From Membranipora membranacea (lineage: Eukaryota; Bryozoa; Gymnolaemata; Cheilostomatida; Membraniporidae), in the NCBI GenBank assembly GCA_914767715.1, contig OU612067.1:18607001-18667000 (forward strand): a stretch of DNA of 60,000 bases, read 5' to 3'. Shown in pieces: positions 11,611 to 22,700 of this stretch. The position numbers and the translations under genes were made by a program. Each line of letters begins with the position of its first letter. Position 1 is the first letter of the stretch. The notes below the pieces were generated by a model. That model was not told the origin of the DNA. It saw only the letters and a list, made by a program, of their open reading frames with translations, and made no database searches.

Positions 11611-14600
11611 TCATAGGGATATCAGGAGACATTTGGTGCACTCTTGGAGTTTAGACAATTCCTTGCTTAGACTCCATTCAGTTATAACTTTACTGATCTC
11701 TAGTGATTTTGCCATAGCTAAGCTATTGTCATCTTTCCATATCAAAGTACCTAAAGCTACACATAACCGAAACTTAGCCTCAGTATCTACCAGATCCTCT
11801 GAGCATGTGGTGAGGGCAGACAGCAGCTGTGACTTACTCTCCACGTCATCACTGCGTTTGAGTAACACAGCTAAGTTGAGTAGCACAGTACAAGCTCCAA
11901 TCTCTATATTCTTATTGTCATTCTTACACATGACAGTCATCAGTGGTGTTAGTGTCTCACTGTTAGCTATCAGTAAATCTTCTCCATTCTTCTGTGATCC
12001 CAGGTTGGCTATGCAGCGTAAGGCTAACATCTGATTTGTAGCTGGCTGCTCAGAATCTAAATACTTAACTAGATGCTGCAGGAACTCAGGTCCTTCCTTT
12101 GTGTTGCAGAAATATTCATTAACTTTTGGATTCCGAAGCGCTACCCTCATTATGTCCAACGCCGGGAAAACTTGTTCTGGAATAAGCAAGGAGGCAGTTG
12201 TCATCAGTTTGTTATGCAAGGAAATTGAGCAGGTGACTAACACAACACAATCAAACTAAGCTGATGCTACGTTACTCAAAACGATCAATATCAAAGCAGT
12301 ATGTAATGTAGCCTGGGATTCAGGCCCACAATGGGGCCTTGTCTGTAGTATTAATGGTTGTGTTGAATATTGCCTCCGTGGTGTTATCTATTCATGTTTC
12401 ACTATTGTGCATTTCCGAATAGACCCATGTGTTTGTGTCTTGTTTTGATTGGCTGATGAATTTTGGTTTGTTGTGTGGAGTTGTATGTCCATGAATAGAT
12501 AACTCCAAATTGTTGGACTTTATCCCAGTCTTGTCGGTACCTGACACAGCACGATCAAACTAAGCTGACATTACGTTACTCATGTCGACTTCTCAAAACA
12601 ATCGATATCAAAGCATTATATAATTTCCTAGTATTTTAGGGCTAGTACCTTTGGGCCATTGGAGTAACCTCCATAGATATGTTAGCATAGGAGCAGTGGG
12701 AGTCTTATCCACATTGCACATTTCAGATATGGCATCTAAATCTCCTGCAACACACTGCAGACCTCCTGGTAACTGCTTATTCAGCTCCTTCAACTTTTCT
12801 GAAAAAATAGAATAAAAATGATGCTTGAAGTTTGTGTAATATGGTGTTGTTCGCGATGACCATTTGCTTTACGTCTGACTTACATAATTCAAACTTGGTC
12901 ATTTCTTGCGAAGCGTTACAATGCACAATCTCACAAACAATCTCATCACATGCTTGAACTCTTTTTTTTTTCTTTTTTTTTCTATATCTTCTTATAGTAT
13001 AGTTTCTACTCACTGATGACGGCGTCAGGTTTGATGACATTAAAGGTAATGACTGTATTCTGAGGGAAGAACTCATTAGTGGCCGGTTCACCAGATCCTG
13101 CTGCTGTCTCCCTTCCTGCCGGGCGATAACTCCCACTTCCTGTCAAGTTAAACCAAACATATACTCAAACATACATTGACTGGATGTTAGGCAAATGAAA
13201 TTGATAGTAGTTATTGATGATTAAATAACTTTCAATCAGCAAGAAGGTCCGAATAGTCATATTTGGCATCATTTGGGTGGAAGAAAATGTTGAGTCCTCG
13301 GCTCTATAATACATGCCAAAACATTATGAGCCCATTATGTAGTAATGTTATGAGGTGTTAATTGAGGCTATCTACCTGTGAAAGGGTCGACTCCCATCGA
13401 TGGTACAGTAGTAGATGGAGCTGGTCCGCTGCCGCTGCCAGGTACGTAACGTCCTCCTCCAGTAAAGGGATCATCATAACCGCTACCTCCAGTATCCATA
13501 GGTGTAGCAGAACCGGGTACGTAAGCACCGCTACCTGATCAAGCAAACACAGAATAAACAGACTGTATCATTAGCATAGAAACTGTTCAAGTGTTGACAC
13601 TGATAAAAATAAAAGTTTCTACAGAAGACTACAGAAAGAGCAAAGCAATATATAGTCTGGCAGCTCAGACTGCTGCAGTAGTTATATATAGTCTGGCAGC
13701 TCAGCTAGTTCTGCTGCAGTAGTTATGTATAGTCTGGCAGCTCAGACTGCTGCAGTAGTTATATATAGTCTGGCAGCTAGTTCTGCTGCAGTAGTTATAT
13801 ATAGTCTGGCAGCTCAGCTAGTTCTGCTGCAGTAGTTATATATAGTCTGGCAGCTCAGACTGCTGCAGTAGTTATATATAGTCTGGCAGCTAGTTCTGCT
13901 GCAGTAGTTATATATAGTCTGGCAGCTAGTTCTGCTGCAGTAGTTATATATAGTCTGGCAGCTCAGACTGCTGCAGTAGTTATATATAGTCTGGCAGCTC
14001 AGACTGCTGCAGTAGTTATATACAGTCTGGCAGCTAGTTCTGCTGCAGTAGTTATATATAGTCTGGCAGCTAGTTCTGCTGCAGTAGTTATATAGAGTCT
14101 GGCAGCTAGTTCTGCTGCAGTAGTTATATATAGTCTGGCAGCTCAGACTGCTGCAGTAGTTATATATAGTCTGGCAGCTCAGACTGCTGCAGTAGTTATA
14201 TATAGTCTGGCAGCTAGTTCTGCTGCAGTAGTTATATATAGTCTGGCAGCTAGTTCTGCTGCAGTAGTTATATATAGTCTGGCAGCTAGTTCTGCTGCAG
14301 TAGTTATGCAAAAAGGGGGGCACTTTCTAACGCTAAACATAATTTTTGCCCAGAGGTGCTATGAATTTTTTCGGTGTCAAAATATTGCATAAATAATTCG
14401 GTCCTAGCAGCCGGACTGTATATTGCTTTGGTCTTTCTGTTGTCTTTAAGATCGATAGAGTTAACGATCAAATAAAAGAAATATACCATCACGAGAGGCG
14501 CCTGAAGCGTTGTGTAGTATATCAGGATATGTAAGCAGCTTACCAGTGAGGGGATCTCTGTATGTAGAATCTGCTGACTGCTGACTTATAGATACACTCT

Positions 14601-17600
14601 GTGTGTTCTGTAGTATAAAATCTCTAACCTGCTCTAAGAATGCCTGGTTCAGTCCGTGCTTTGTGATAAAGTTTTGAGCAGCTACCCACGGATCCTCGGT
14701 CATATTATATGGAAGTTTTAGAGGAGGTTCACCCTCTGCTATGTCCACACTGAATACAAAGTCATATTCCTGAAAAAAAGGGAGAGATATGTCATGATTA
14801 CAATGGTAGGTGTGGAAATATAACATCGTACAGAATAATAAATCTTGCACTTCTGTTACCGGCGCAGGTTACTCCCTTGTTAGGTATATGGTGTTTGGGA
14901 TATTGCTAACTCTTTGTCATGTGGTGTTGAGTAACTATCACAATCACTAAGACTCTACACAGTGGTTACTCACAAGCCACACAAGGTTTAAGTATATGAT
15001 TGTTATAGGAATATGGGATGCTACGTAATCTCTGTGCACAATAACTGACTCACCCTGCCTTCATACAAAGTTCTACCTCCACCTGTAGATCCACCTGTAG
15101 ACCCGACCACATCACCAACTTTGCTCCACTTATTATCTGCTGCACTCCACTGATGAGCCTCCACATTAGTACCGATCTTAACCATCTGCACTGCGCCGTC
15201 CTTCTTACCTGATAATAATAATAAGTATAATCTTTATCTTATCAAATCGGGATAAGAGAAAAGATTCCACTCTTGAGTGTGTAACTAGTTCCTTATTTAG
15301 CAGTTGAAACTGCTAGTCCATAGCATATATTTATAAGGCTCTAACTCTATAAGATATTACAATGATGGTGGTGGTGGTTAGGCATCGGGCTCCTCAATCT
15401 GAGAGTTGCAGGTTTGAATCCCATTCACTACCATAGCTGCTAATGGAGGTGAGCTCTTCATACATAACCCTAGCTTGGACATCCTTACCTTGTACAAGAG
15501 TACGCCATAGACTTAATATATTAAGTCTATGGAGTACGCTAAATAGATGAGATGTATCATGTCTTATGTAAGCATATTCTCATTGGCCCCGAAAGGGGCA
15601 CTGTATAGCAAATAAAGTATATATTATTATCATACAATATTACTATGATATCAGCATACCTGGAGCGAGGAGAATCTCAGGACCTGGTAGTTTATCAGAA
15701 TCTATATCTCCTACTTGTGTCGGTATTTCAGAGCTGGCTACGAGCTCTTCGAATGCTTTGATATCTTCTGCAGATGCTTGTCTGGACTCTTCAGTTGTGA
15801 ATACTCTAATGATGCTGTCACTATAAGTAAGATCATGAGAGCATTTAAATACTCGCACTGATGGTGAGTCCATTATCGTTCACTATCTTCATAGTCCATC
15901 TATTTTCATATATGCGAGAATGGAAGGAGGCAATGCAAATAAGCAAGGATCTTTGCCATATATGATATAATGAACAACATGTTGAGTATAGAGAGGAATC
16001 CATTACCTTGACCCTGTGACTATATCACCGTTATCTAGTACACAAACACTCCAGACGCTCGTACAGGGATGAGTTATAGTCTGTACGGATTCTCCATTTC
16101 TCCAAACTCTCAGGGACCGATCCTCACTAACAGATACAAAACTGGCTGGTCCCTCTCCGGGTAACATAGCCATACCGTACACGTAGTTTGTGTGACCATA
16201 GTATACCTGTATATAGTATAGAGTCAGACAAGCTTAGTTGGCAGCATCCAGTGGGTGACATAGGAGCGCAAGTTTTCTACTGCACTGAAAATGTTCTGTT
16301 TTTCAAACATGTTGATAACATGTAGAGGAAAGTACCGGAAGATTATCATTAAAAGACTATCCTACCATTCAGCAGTATACTCTTATGTGGTAAGCCTACC
16401 TGTAGTACTCCAGCAGCTATAGACCATCTCCTCACTGATGAATCATTAGAACAAGATAGGAACTCCTGAGCGTTGATTACAGCTAATCCTCTCACACAGT
16501 CGTTGTGTCCTGAGTATATGAGAGTCACATTATAAATATTACAATAGATGTAATGAGACAACAACATAACAACAGCATCACAAATAGATATGCTAAGACT
16601 TTCTTCAAACCTCACAGAAAACAGAAACAACAATTTTGCAATGGGTAAGCAATTTCTATTTGTAGAACAAAGTCAAGGAGTGATCAGTTTCATCAATGAA
16701 CTAAACCTTTAGTTTAGTTCATTGGTTTCATTGAAATTAAATGAAACTGATTACTTCTGACTTACATATCCAGAAGCTATCTTGCTCTGGAGCAAATTTT
16801 GTCATTTATGACAAGGATGACACAACTTCTAATTGTGCCTTCTCCAGAGACCTATTTTTTAGCTTTGTCACGTGGCTACTTTTTTTGTTTTGGGGGTAAA
16901 ACAAAAAAAGTAGCCACATGAAGAGGCTACCTCTTTCTCACGAGGAGGCGATGTTATTGTTGATAAAATTGTTGATAATATGTAAATCTGTAAGAACGGC
17001 ACAGCAGGCACATGTTAAAGACAACCAATCTACATATAGGTACACGTTACTAACCTTGTAATGTTTTCTCACATTTACCAGCCCTCCACACTTTGATTAG
17101 TTTATCAGCTGATCCTGTTATCATGTATCCCTGCTCAGGCATCACTGCTACACACCACACTGCTAGAGTATGTCCTTAATATACAACATTCATACAAGGT
17201 TAACAAACAATCATACGGTATATGTGAGGTCAGATTACCAAATGGTGAACTCTATAAGGTTCGAGAGTCGGTGTCACAAAGGTGTAACTATGACTATGTT
17301 CTTTTCTTACAAATAGTTATTATGATTTCTGTTTGATGCAATTTCATCTCCACATAACTGAAGCGAAGAAATGGTTTTATTAGCAGAAATGACTAAGGCC
17401 AGTGCATTGATTGCCAAGGCCCTTATTATACATTTCAGCCATAACTCACCTTCCAAAGTCATAACATTTTTCTGCTTGAGCCAGACTTTTGCTGTTTTGT
17501 CCCAGGATCCACTGAGCAGGGTCCCAAACTTACCGGCTGATAGTGAGCACACTGAAATTATAAAATTATCATTGTATGCCAATTACCGGTCTAATTTACA

Positions 17601-19440
17601 TATCATATAACTGTCTACTGCAGAGGTCGCGGAGGTCCGATACCCCTTCATGAGTTCATCATTAATTGAATTAATCTATTATATAATCAGCCATTTCTGG
17701 ACATGAGACATAAAACCACATACCAAAAGCACATATATTACTATCACTGTAGATCAAGCACATCCAATTTGCCTGCAATTAGGTATCGAGCCGGCGCGGA
17801 TCACCAGTAGAAAGGGAATGACCTCACCGCGGACAAATTGGATCAAACTTATTCTAACTGACCCGTATCTTTGTGTCCCTCTAGTTTATATAGAGGAGCA
17901 GGAGATTGGAGACTGTATACATGTATACACTGATCATTACTTCCTGTAGCTACTAAACCCTCTGGGTGCTCATCAGTACCAGGCAGTACACAAACACTGG
18001 CCACAAAACCACTGTGACCACTAAATATCATCATCTCTGTAAAACTGTTCTTAGGCTCATCGCTTCTGTAATCAGATAAAATTATCTATATATTATATTA
18101 TATGTATATATATACTGATTATACCAACCACTCTAGAAACTCACTAGTGACACAAATAGCTGCCAGTTAAGGTGGTAATGGTAATAAGAGACAATCATCT
18201 CTATCACAGATGATAATTAAAGTAAGCTGATGAGTTCCCGTAGAAGAAAATGGAAGAGTAGTAGAATGATTCAAAAGGAGTTGAGAAGAATACCTAACTT
18301 CATTAGCCACAATATGTACCTTAACGGATTATTTTCAATTCTAATCATTTAGATGGGCTAAGCTGATATCCAGAATGAAATATTTACGTGTATACGTAGC
18401 TAGGTATTTATATATGTGCACACATAAATGTATATTGGCCTAATGGTAATGGACATGTATTCCTTTGCCATAAATAAAGAGTTACTGGGGTTGGAGTCAA
18501 TTTGAACTGCAGTTTAGTTATTTGATTAGAGTGCGGATAGGTGTTGAAAAACTCATACTTATCCACCAATCCACCATTTAGCCAGATATTATCCCGACCT
18601 TTTCCATGGCCCAATTAACTCTGGTCAGCTTGCGAACAAGGTAATTTAAATATTCTTTGCGCGGAGGAATGGTGCATTTGAATTGAAAATAACCTTATTC
18701 ATGTCTTTAATTGAGTCATCTGGTTTTAGTATTAGATCCCAAGTACCGCAATCACGTCAGTTTAGTTATGACAGTCCGGGTAATTATCAAACAAAATAAG
18801 ATGGTTTACCTACGCAAAGACCCCCCCCCCCCCCCCCGTCCTTAGATATCGTGACTGATAATATGGTAGCAAAGGCATCCGTGTCTGGAGTGAAAGCAGT
18901 ATATTGTTTCATAATCATGGAGCTGGGTTATGTTAGCTTGTCACAATGGGCTAGGGCTAAGCATATTGATGTATGGTACTCAAGACAGCCTACGACTGAT
19001 ACACGTATGTATGAGATTATTGGTTGGTTCTAGCTAGGTTAGTTTGCTCATTGGACTGGTTCCAGGCATTCATTCTTTTCTTGACATTCATTCATTCAAC
19101 TATGGAGTTTAGTACCTCCTCTTGAATCGATTCAAAAGTTGTTTATCGATCTACACATTTTCTTGCATACACTTACCAAACACTTATGATGCCACTCTAA
19201 TTAAAAAGCTACAAAACTGAAGGAAAGAATCTTTATTATCACAAGTTTGTGATTAGCTAGAACTAGAGTAGCAGTTCTTAGAATGGAGAAAATCACTCAC
19301 TCATTATTTGGCACCCAGATCCTAGCAGTAACATCTCTTGATCCAGATAATATGGCTCCTACAGTTTGGGGTGCCTGTGTCAGTGCTCTAACATCTTTCT
19401 CATGTCCAACTAAAGAACACCTTAACTTGTAGTTGGCCAT
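11611..19440 (-). CDS. PLAA: Phospholipase A2-activating protein (PLAA / Doa1 / Ufd3)
   Basis: Ubiquitin-binding cofactor of the p97/VCP ATPase, acting in ubiquitin turnover and endolysosomal sorting. Minus-strand exons: 19301-19440, 17863-18065, 17450-17551, 17055-17174, 16400-16509, 16007-16206, 15660-15820, 15054-15208, 14544-14769, 13376-13534, 13014-13139, 12649-12798 and 11611-12176. Phases agree throughout, giving 805 aa (human about 795). Domains: a WD40 propeller (about 1-300; [20 protein letters not shown], then [39 protein letters not shown]); a PFU ubiquitin-binding domain (about 360-470; [25 protein letters not shown]); a linker with repeated DP(F/L)TG and GRYVPG motifs; and a C-terminal PUL armadillo-like domain (about 530-805; [29 protein letters not shown]) that binds p97. 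Intron 9 carries a 36-bp minisatellite. The start codon lies 325 bp from that of the divergent ERICH3-like gene. Confidence 0.98.
12245..12623. repeat. Direct repeat pair in last PLAA intron
   Basis: A ~60-70 bp sequence (ATCAAACTAAGCTGA ... ACGTTACTC ... CAAAAC-ATC-ATATCAAAGCA) is present at 12250-12307 and again at 12553-12623. The second copy has a 12-bp insertion (ATGTCGACTTCT). The copies sit near the two ends of the intron 12177-12648. Confidence 0.85.
13640..14308. repeat. 36-bp minisatellite in PLAA intron 9
   Basis: About 18 tandem units contain AGTTATATATAGTCTGGCAG followed by either CTAGTTCTGCTGCAGT (variant A) or CTCAGACTGCTGCAGT (variant B). Two units are 41 bp long and combine both (CTCAGCTAGTTCTG). 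The right part runs B-B-A-A-A twice, a 180-bp higher-order unit. Because 36 is divisible by 3, the array keeps a 169-codon minus-strand frame open ([12 protein letters not shown] repeats). It lies between two well-supported PLAA exons and is treated as intronic. Confidence 0.95.
15365..15434 (+). repeat. tRNA-like sequence, probable SINE head
   Basis: The 70-base segment starts ATGGTGG and ends CTACCAT, which can pair as an acceptor stem with one G-T pair. It contains a GTGGTTAGGCATCGGGC A-box-like region and GGTTTGAATCC, one base from the B-box consensus. The TpsiC stem is poor, so a functional tRNA is unlikely. Downstream, 15435-15630 holds a palindrome, GGCCCCGAAAGGGGC and an AATAAAG(TATA) tail, as a tRNA-derived SINE might. 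It lies in PLAA intron 7 in antisense orientation. Confidence 0.5.
15505..15532. repeat. 28-bp perfect palindrome
   Basis: CCATAGACTTAATA and its exact reverse complement are joined without a spacer. Flanking AGTACG / AGTACG bases add partial pairing. It sits within the putative SINE body in a PLAA intron. Confidence 0.9.
16678..16757. repeat. Nested hairpin with CAATGAACTAAA core
   Basis: The inner arms CAATGAACTAAA and TTTAGTTCATTG match the hairpin core at 3051-3078. The outer arms AGTGATCAGTTTCAT and ATGAAACTGATTACT extend the pairing. It is located in a PLAA intron. Confidence 0.8.
16871..16918. repeat. Hairpin with ~20-bp arms
   Basis: The arms CGTGGCTACTTTTTTTGTTTT and AAAACAAAAAAAGTAGCCAC close on a short GGGGGT loop. 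It is in a PLAA intron, about 115 bp from the hairpin at 16678-16757. Confidence 0.85.
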
Positions 19441-19764
19441 CACTTCCCTTCAGCATTAATTCTTGGTGGTTGCTTTTTTGAATGAATAGTTCTAGTTTCA
19501 CTTTGACAACTTTTGTATTTCCCATGAAGTGTTATCGTTCTACAAGACATTATTATTGTCGAAATACAACAAAACACTAAAATTCACAGATAAACACCCT
19601 GTCATGTGATAGCAACTCATGGTTACTAATGAAAATAAAGTGTGCACAGGTGCTCTTGAGTGAGTTTCAGTACTAACTAACTCACCCATTTAACCCAGGG
19701 ACATTACATCGAATCACTTCAGCAAAAGCTGGCTTGTGCATAGAGTACAGAGCAAGGAGCTACA
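19441..19764. promoter_or_regulatory. Divergent promoter region PLAA / ERICH3-like
   Basis: Only 324 bp separate the start codons of PLAA (minus strand, ATG at 19440) and the ERICH3-LRR gene (plus strand, ATG at 19765), both of which open in their first coding exon. Both promoters and 5'-UTRs must lie here unless distal non-coding exons exist. No clear TATA box or named factor site could be assigned. Confidence 0.55.
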
Positions 19765-22700
19765 ATGAGTCATGTACATGAAGGGTGAGTGGGTTATCTC
19801 TTTTACTAGTTTTTTTGTTATTATAATTTAGTTCACAATACTCGTATTGATTTGCCAAGAAAGAGTGTTTCCTTAGGACATAGATGACAAATTATTCCTT
19901 GTTAAGACTCGCCTACCCTGAGTTTGTTTTAGTGGTTCCTTATTTAGCATAGTTTGTATGGGGCTCTGGTCCCATAATAGAGTAACTACTGTGTGGCAGA
20001 TCAACAAACTTCCATGCCAGTGTGTAGCTCTGACAGGACCATCCAACCAGTCAGAGCCAAGAGAGAGAGAGAGAGCAGAGAGAGGGAAGGGAGGGAAGGG
20101 AGGGAGGGAAATGTCATAAAACTATTTGTGATCTTAACAATGATTCTTTCTGCTCATGTTAATGGGTTAATATTGCTTGCAGTTGAAGGAAAATAACAAC
20201 TGCCTTCTTAATCCAGTACCAAGTAGAGCATGTGAAACAGAGAACGTTTTTTTGAATCACAACTACACACATTGCTCCATCTAAAACTATGCAGAGCCTT
20301 GATTCACTGTTACCTATTGAAATGCTGGTCCTTTATTAGTACAAACCACGTTCAAATTTCTTGTCACATAATCAAATTAATACATGATAAATTGGCGAGC
20401 CGTTTTCAACCATCATCCCAACTTCTCATAAAAGAGTTTGGGATAAACTCAGACGCAAAAGCTCTGACACCTAACATTCTTGCTTAGTGATTAACTCATG
20501 GAATCTGTCAGAGCTTTGTGTAAGACATAGGCACAATGATATTATAATTTGATTGCAATATAAGATCATACATTCACTTGATTCCAGGAAAAGACTTCAC
20601 TTGACTTGTTGCCGTTTTTATTCACCTATTATTATATGTTTTTATGTGACTTTGTAGGCCGTTGGCTACATATAACAGCTTATTGGATCCCCATTTAGCT
20701 GGATATTACAGTAATACGCATATAAGAAAACATCTCAGGAAATCTAAACTGGTAAGTTCTTGAACTTTGTAGTATATCTGCTGGCAATCAGACTCTATTG
20801 AATCTCCCTCAGACAGAGATGATTGGGCTATAATGCTGTTATTCTGTGAACAGAGACACTGTAAAGCCAATTTGCCCTGAATCTGCGGATTTGCTTCTCA
20901 GACTGAACTTTTCTTCTGCTGCATTCGATCAACTTGTTTCAATAGATGGAGCTCAAGTTGCAAGTTGGTTTCATTGTTCCCACAATATTATTATTGATCC
21001 GTAGAGAATAAAGCCAATATACTGCTAACCTGATCATAAACGTGAGTCAATTACCTCATAAACAAACAAATATGTCTGAGTCCAAAGAAACGCATCAAAT
21101 TTCTCTCCATATGTTTCCTAAAAGCAACAAATTACGTTAATAAAATAAACAAATACAGTTTGATAATCTTAACAGTGGTTTGAGTTTGTCTTTTGGCCTA
21201 TCAGGTTCTACAGAAGCATTAAACGGTTTTATCATAACCATATTTGCATTAACCACAAGGGGCTGTTCACTTTATTGTTACTGTCAAAGCATAAAAGATA
21301 TACAGGTTCTCTGTGCACAGAAAAAGCAGAAATTCAAATGAAAATAAATGCAAGAGACTGCTGGTAGTGGTATGCAGTTAATGACAATGGATTATATGGT
21401 TTACAGAACTTTTTATTTTCAAAAATATTTGTGCATTTATGAAAGTACTTCTCACATTTGATTAATGTTTAACTTACATCTTTCTGCTTATGCATATGTG
21501 TGTCTGTATTTATATCAGATTACTAAGAAAGGGGAGGTAATAACAGAGAGTAAATACCGGCTTCTAAATGCCAGAGCTAATCACAGAAAGCAGGTACGGG
21601 AGATGCTGGCTCAGGCGATCGTACATAAAACACTGGATATGGAGCGACGCAGACAAGCAGAAATAAGACATCGTCTCGATAAGATCGCCAAAATAGAGAT
21701 GGTTAAGCGCGTCAGGGTAAGTGTGTGCAATAACTGCTAAGGTGTCGCAATGTCAATTTGGTGTCAATAATCTACTATCAGTATTATGAGAAAAACTTTC
21801 AACTGTTGTGCTGTCTAGTTTCTGCATGAGTCTGCTGGACTGTTGTATACAATGTTAGATTTACTTTTTGTCCCGTGATTGCACACAATATTTATCTGTT
21901 GTCATTGAAGGCTGAGAGGAAGTTTGGCTACGAGGATACAATAATGGATCTGCTGAGACCACCCAGTGAAGTAAGGAGACGGAGGCGAAATGTAAGTCAT
22001 GTTGATTCTAGTCAGTCGTGTTATATATATTATATTATTTAATATATGTGCATATTATTTATGAATAATGGTAATTGTTATACTCATGTTGTGGGTCCAA
22101 ATATTATATTGTTTGTTCTTTATGTTGTGTATCCAGAGAAGGTCGGACATTTTGTTTTTTACCTGTTCAAACAATCGAACTGAATAGATTTGAAAGTATC
22201 CGACTTTTTTTCAGTACATTGATAAGCTCTTATCTGTTTAGTTTATAACAGTGTTTATGTCTATCACTAGGTGATGTGTCAACAAATAGTCCCCACTGTG
22301 ACAGTCCTCTAAGTGTAATTATTTACATTCGATAGGAAATATTTTATATAAATAGCACTTGTTGATAATCATAATCGGCAGTCTATCATTGCCTAAGTAA
22401 TTATTACTGACTATAATGATGAAGCTGTGCTGAGACATTTGCTCACCAGCACTTTCACAATTTAACATCACTACTAGAGTGTAATCTCTAAACTTTGGCT
22501 CAGACTTGTGAGGAAGCTGTTGGAGGAAGCTGTGGGAAGCTAGGGGGCTGCTGTGAGACATATTGGGAGTTTCGGTAATTCATTATATTTGCTCCGATAT
22601 AATTATTTTGAATACCCCCTATCACCACAATTATCATTTCTATTTACAGTCTGGTAAAAGTACAGATTCATTTCCACTGCTGACTGGATCTAGTAGAAGT

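Noticed and set aside
13814-14323. 169-codon open frame on the minus strand with [12 protein letters not shown] repeats
   Set aside because: It is the translation of the 36-bp minisatellite and lies between two phase-matched PLAA exons; the frame is open because 36 is a multiple of three.
15365-15434. Functional tRNA gene
   Set aside because: Acceptor stem and boxes are tRNA-like, but the TpsiC stem does not pair and no clean anticodon stem is formed; a SINE head is more likely.
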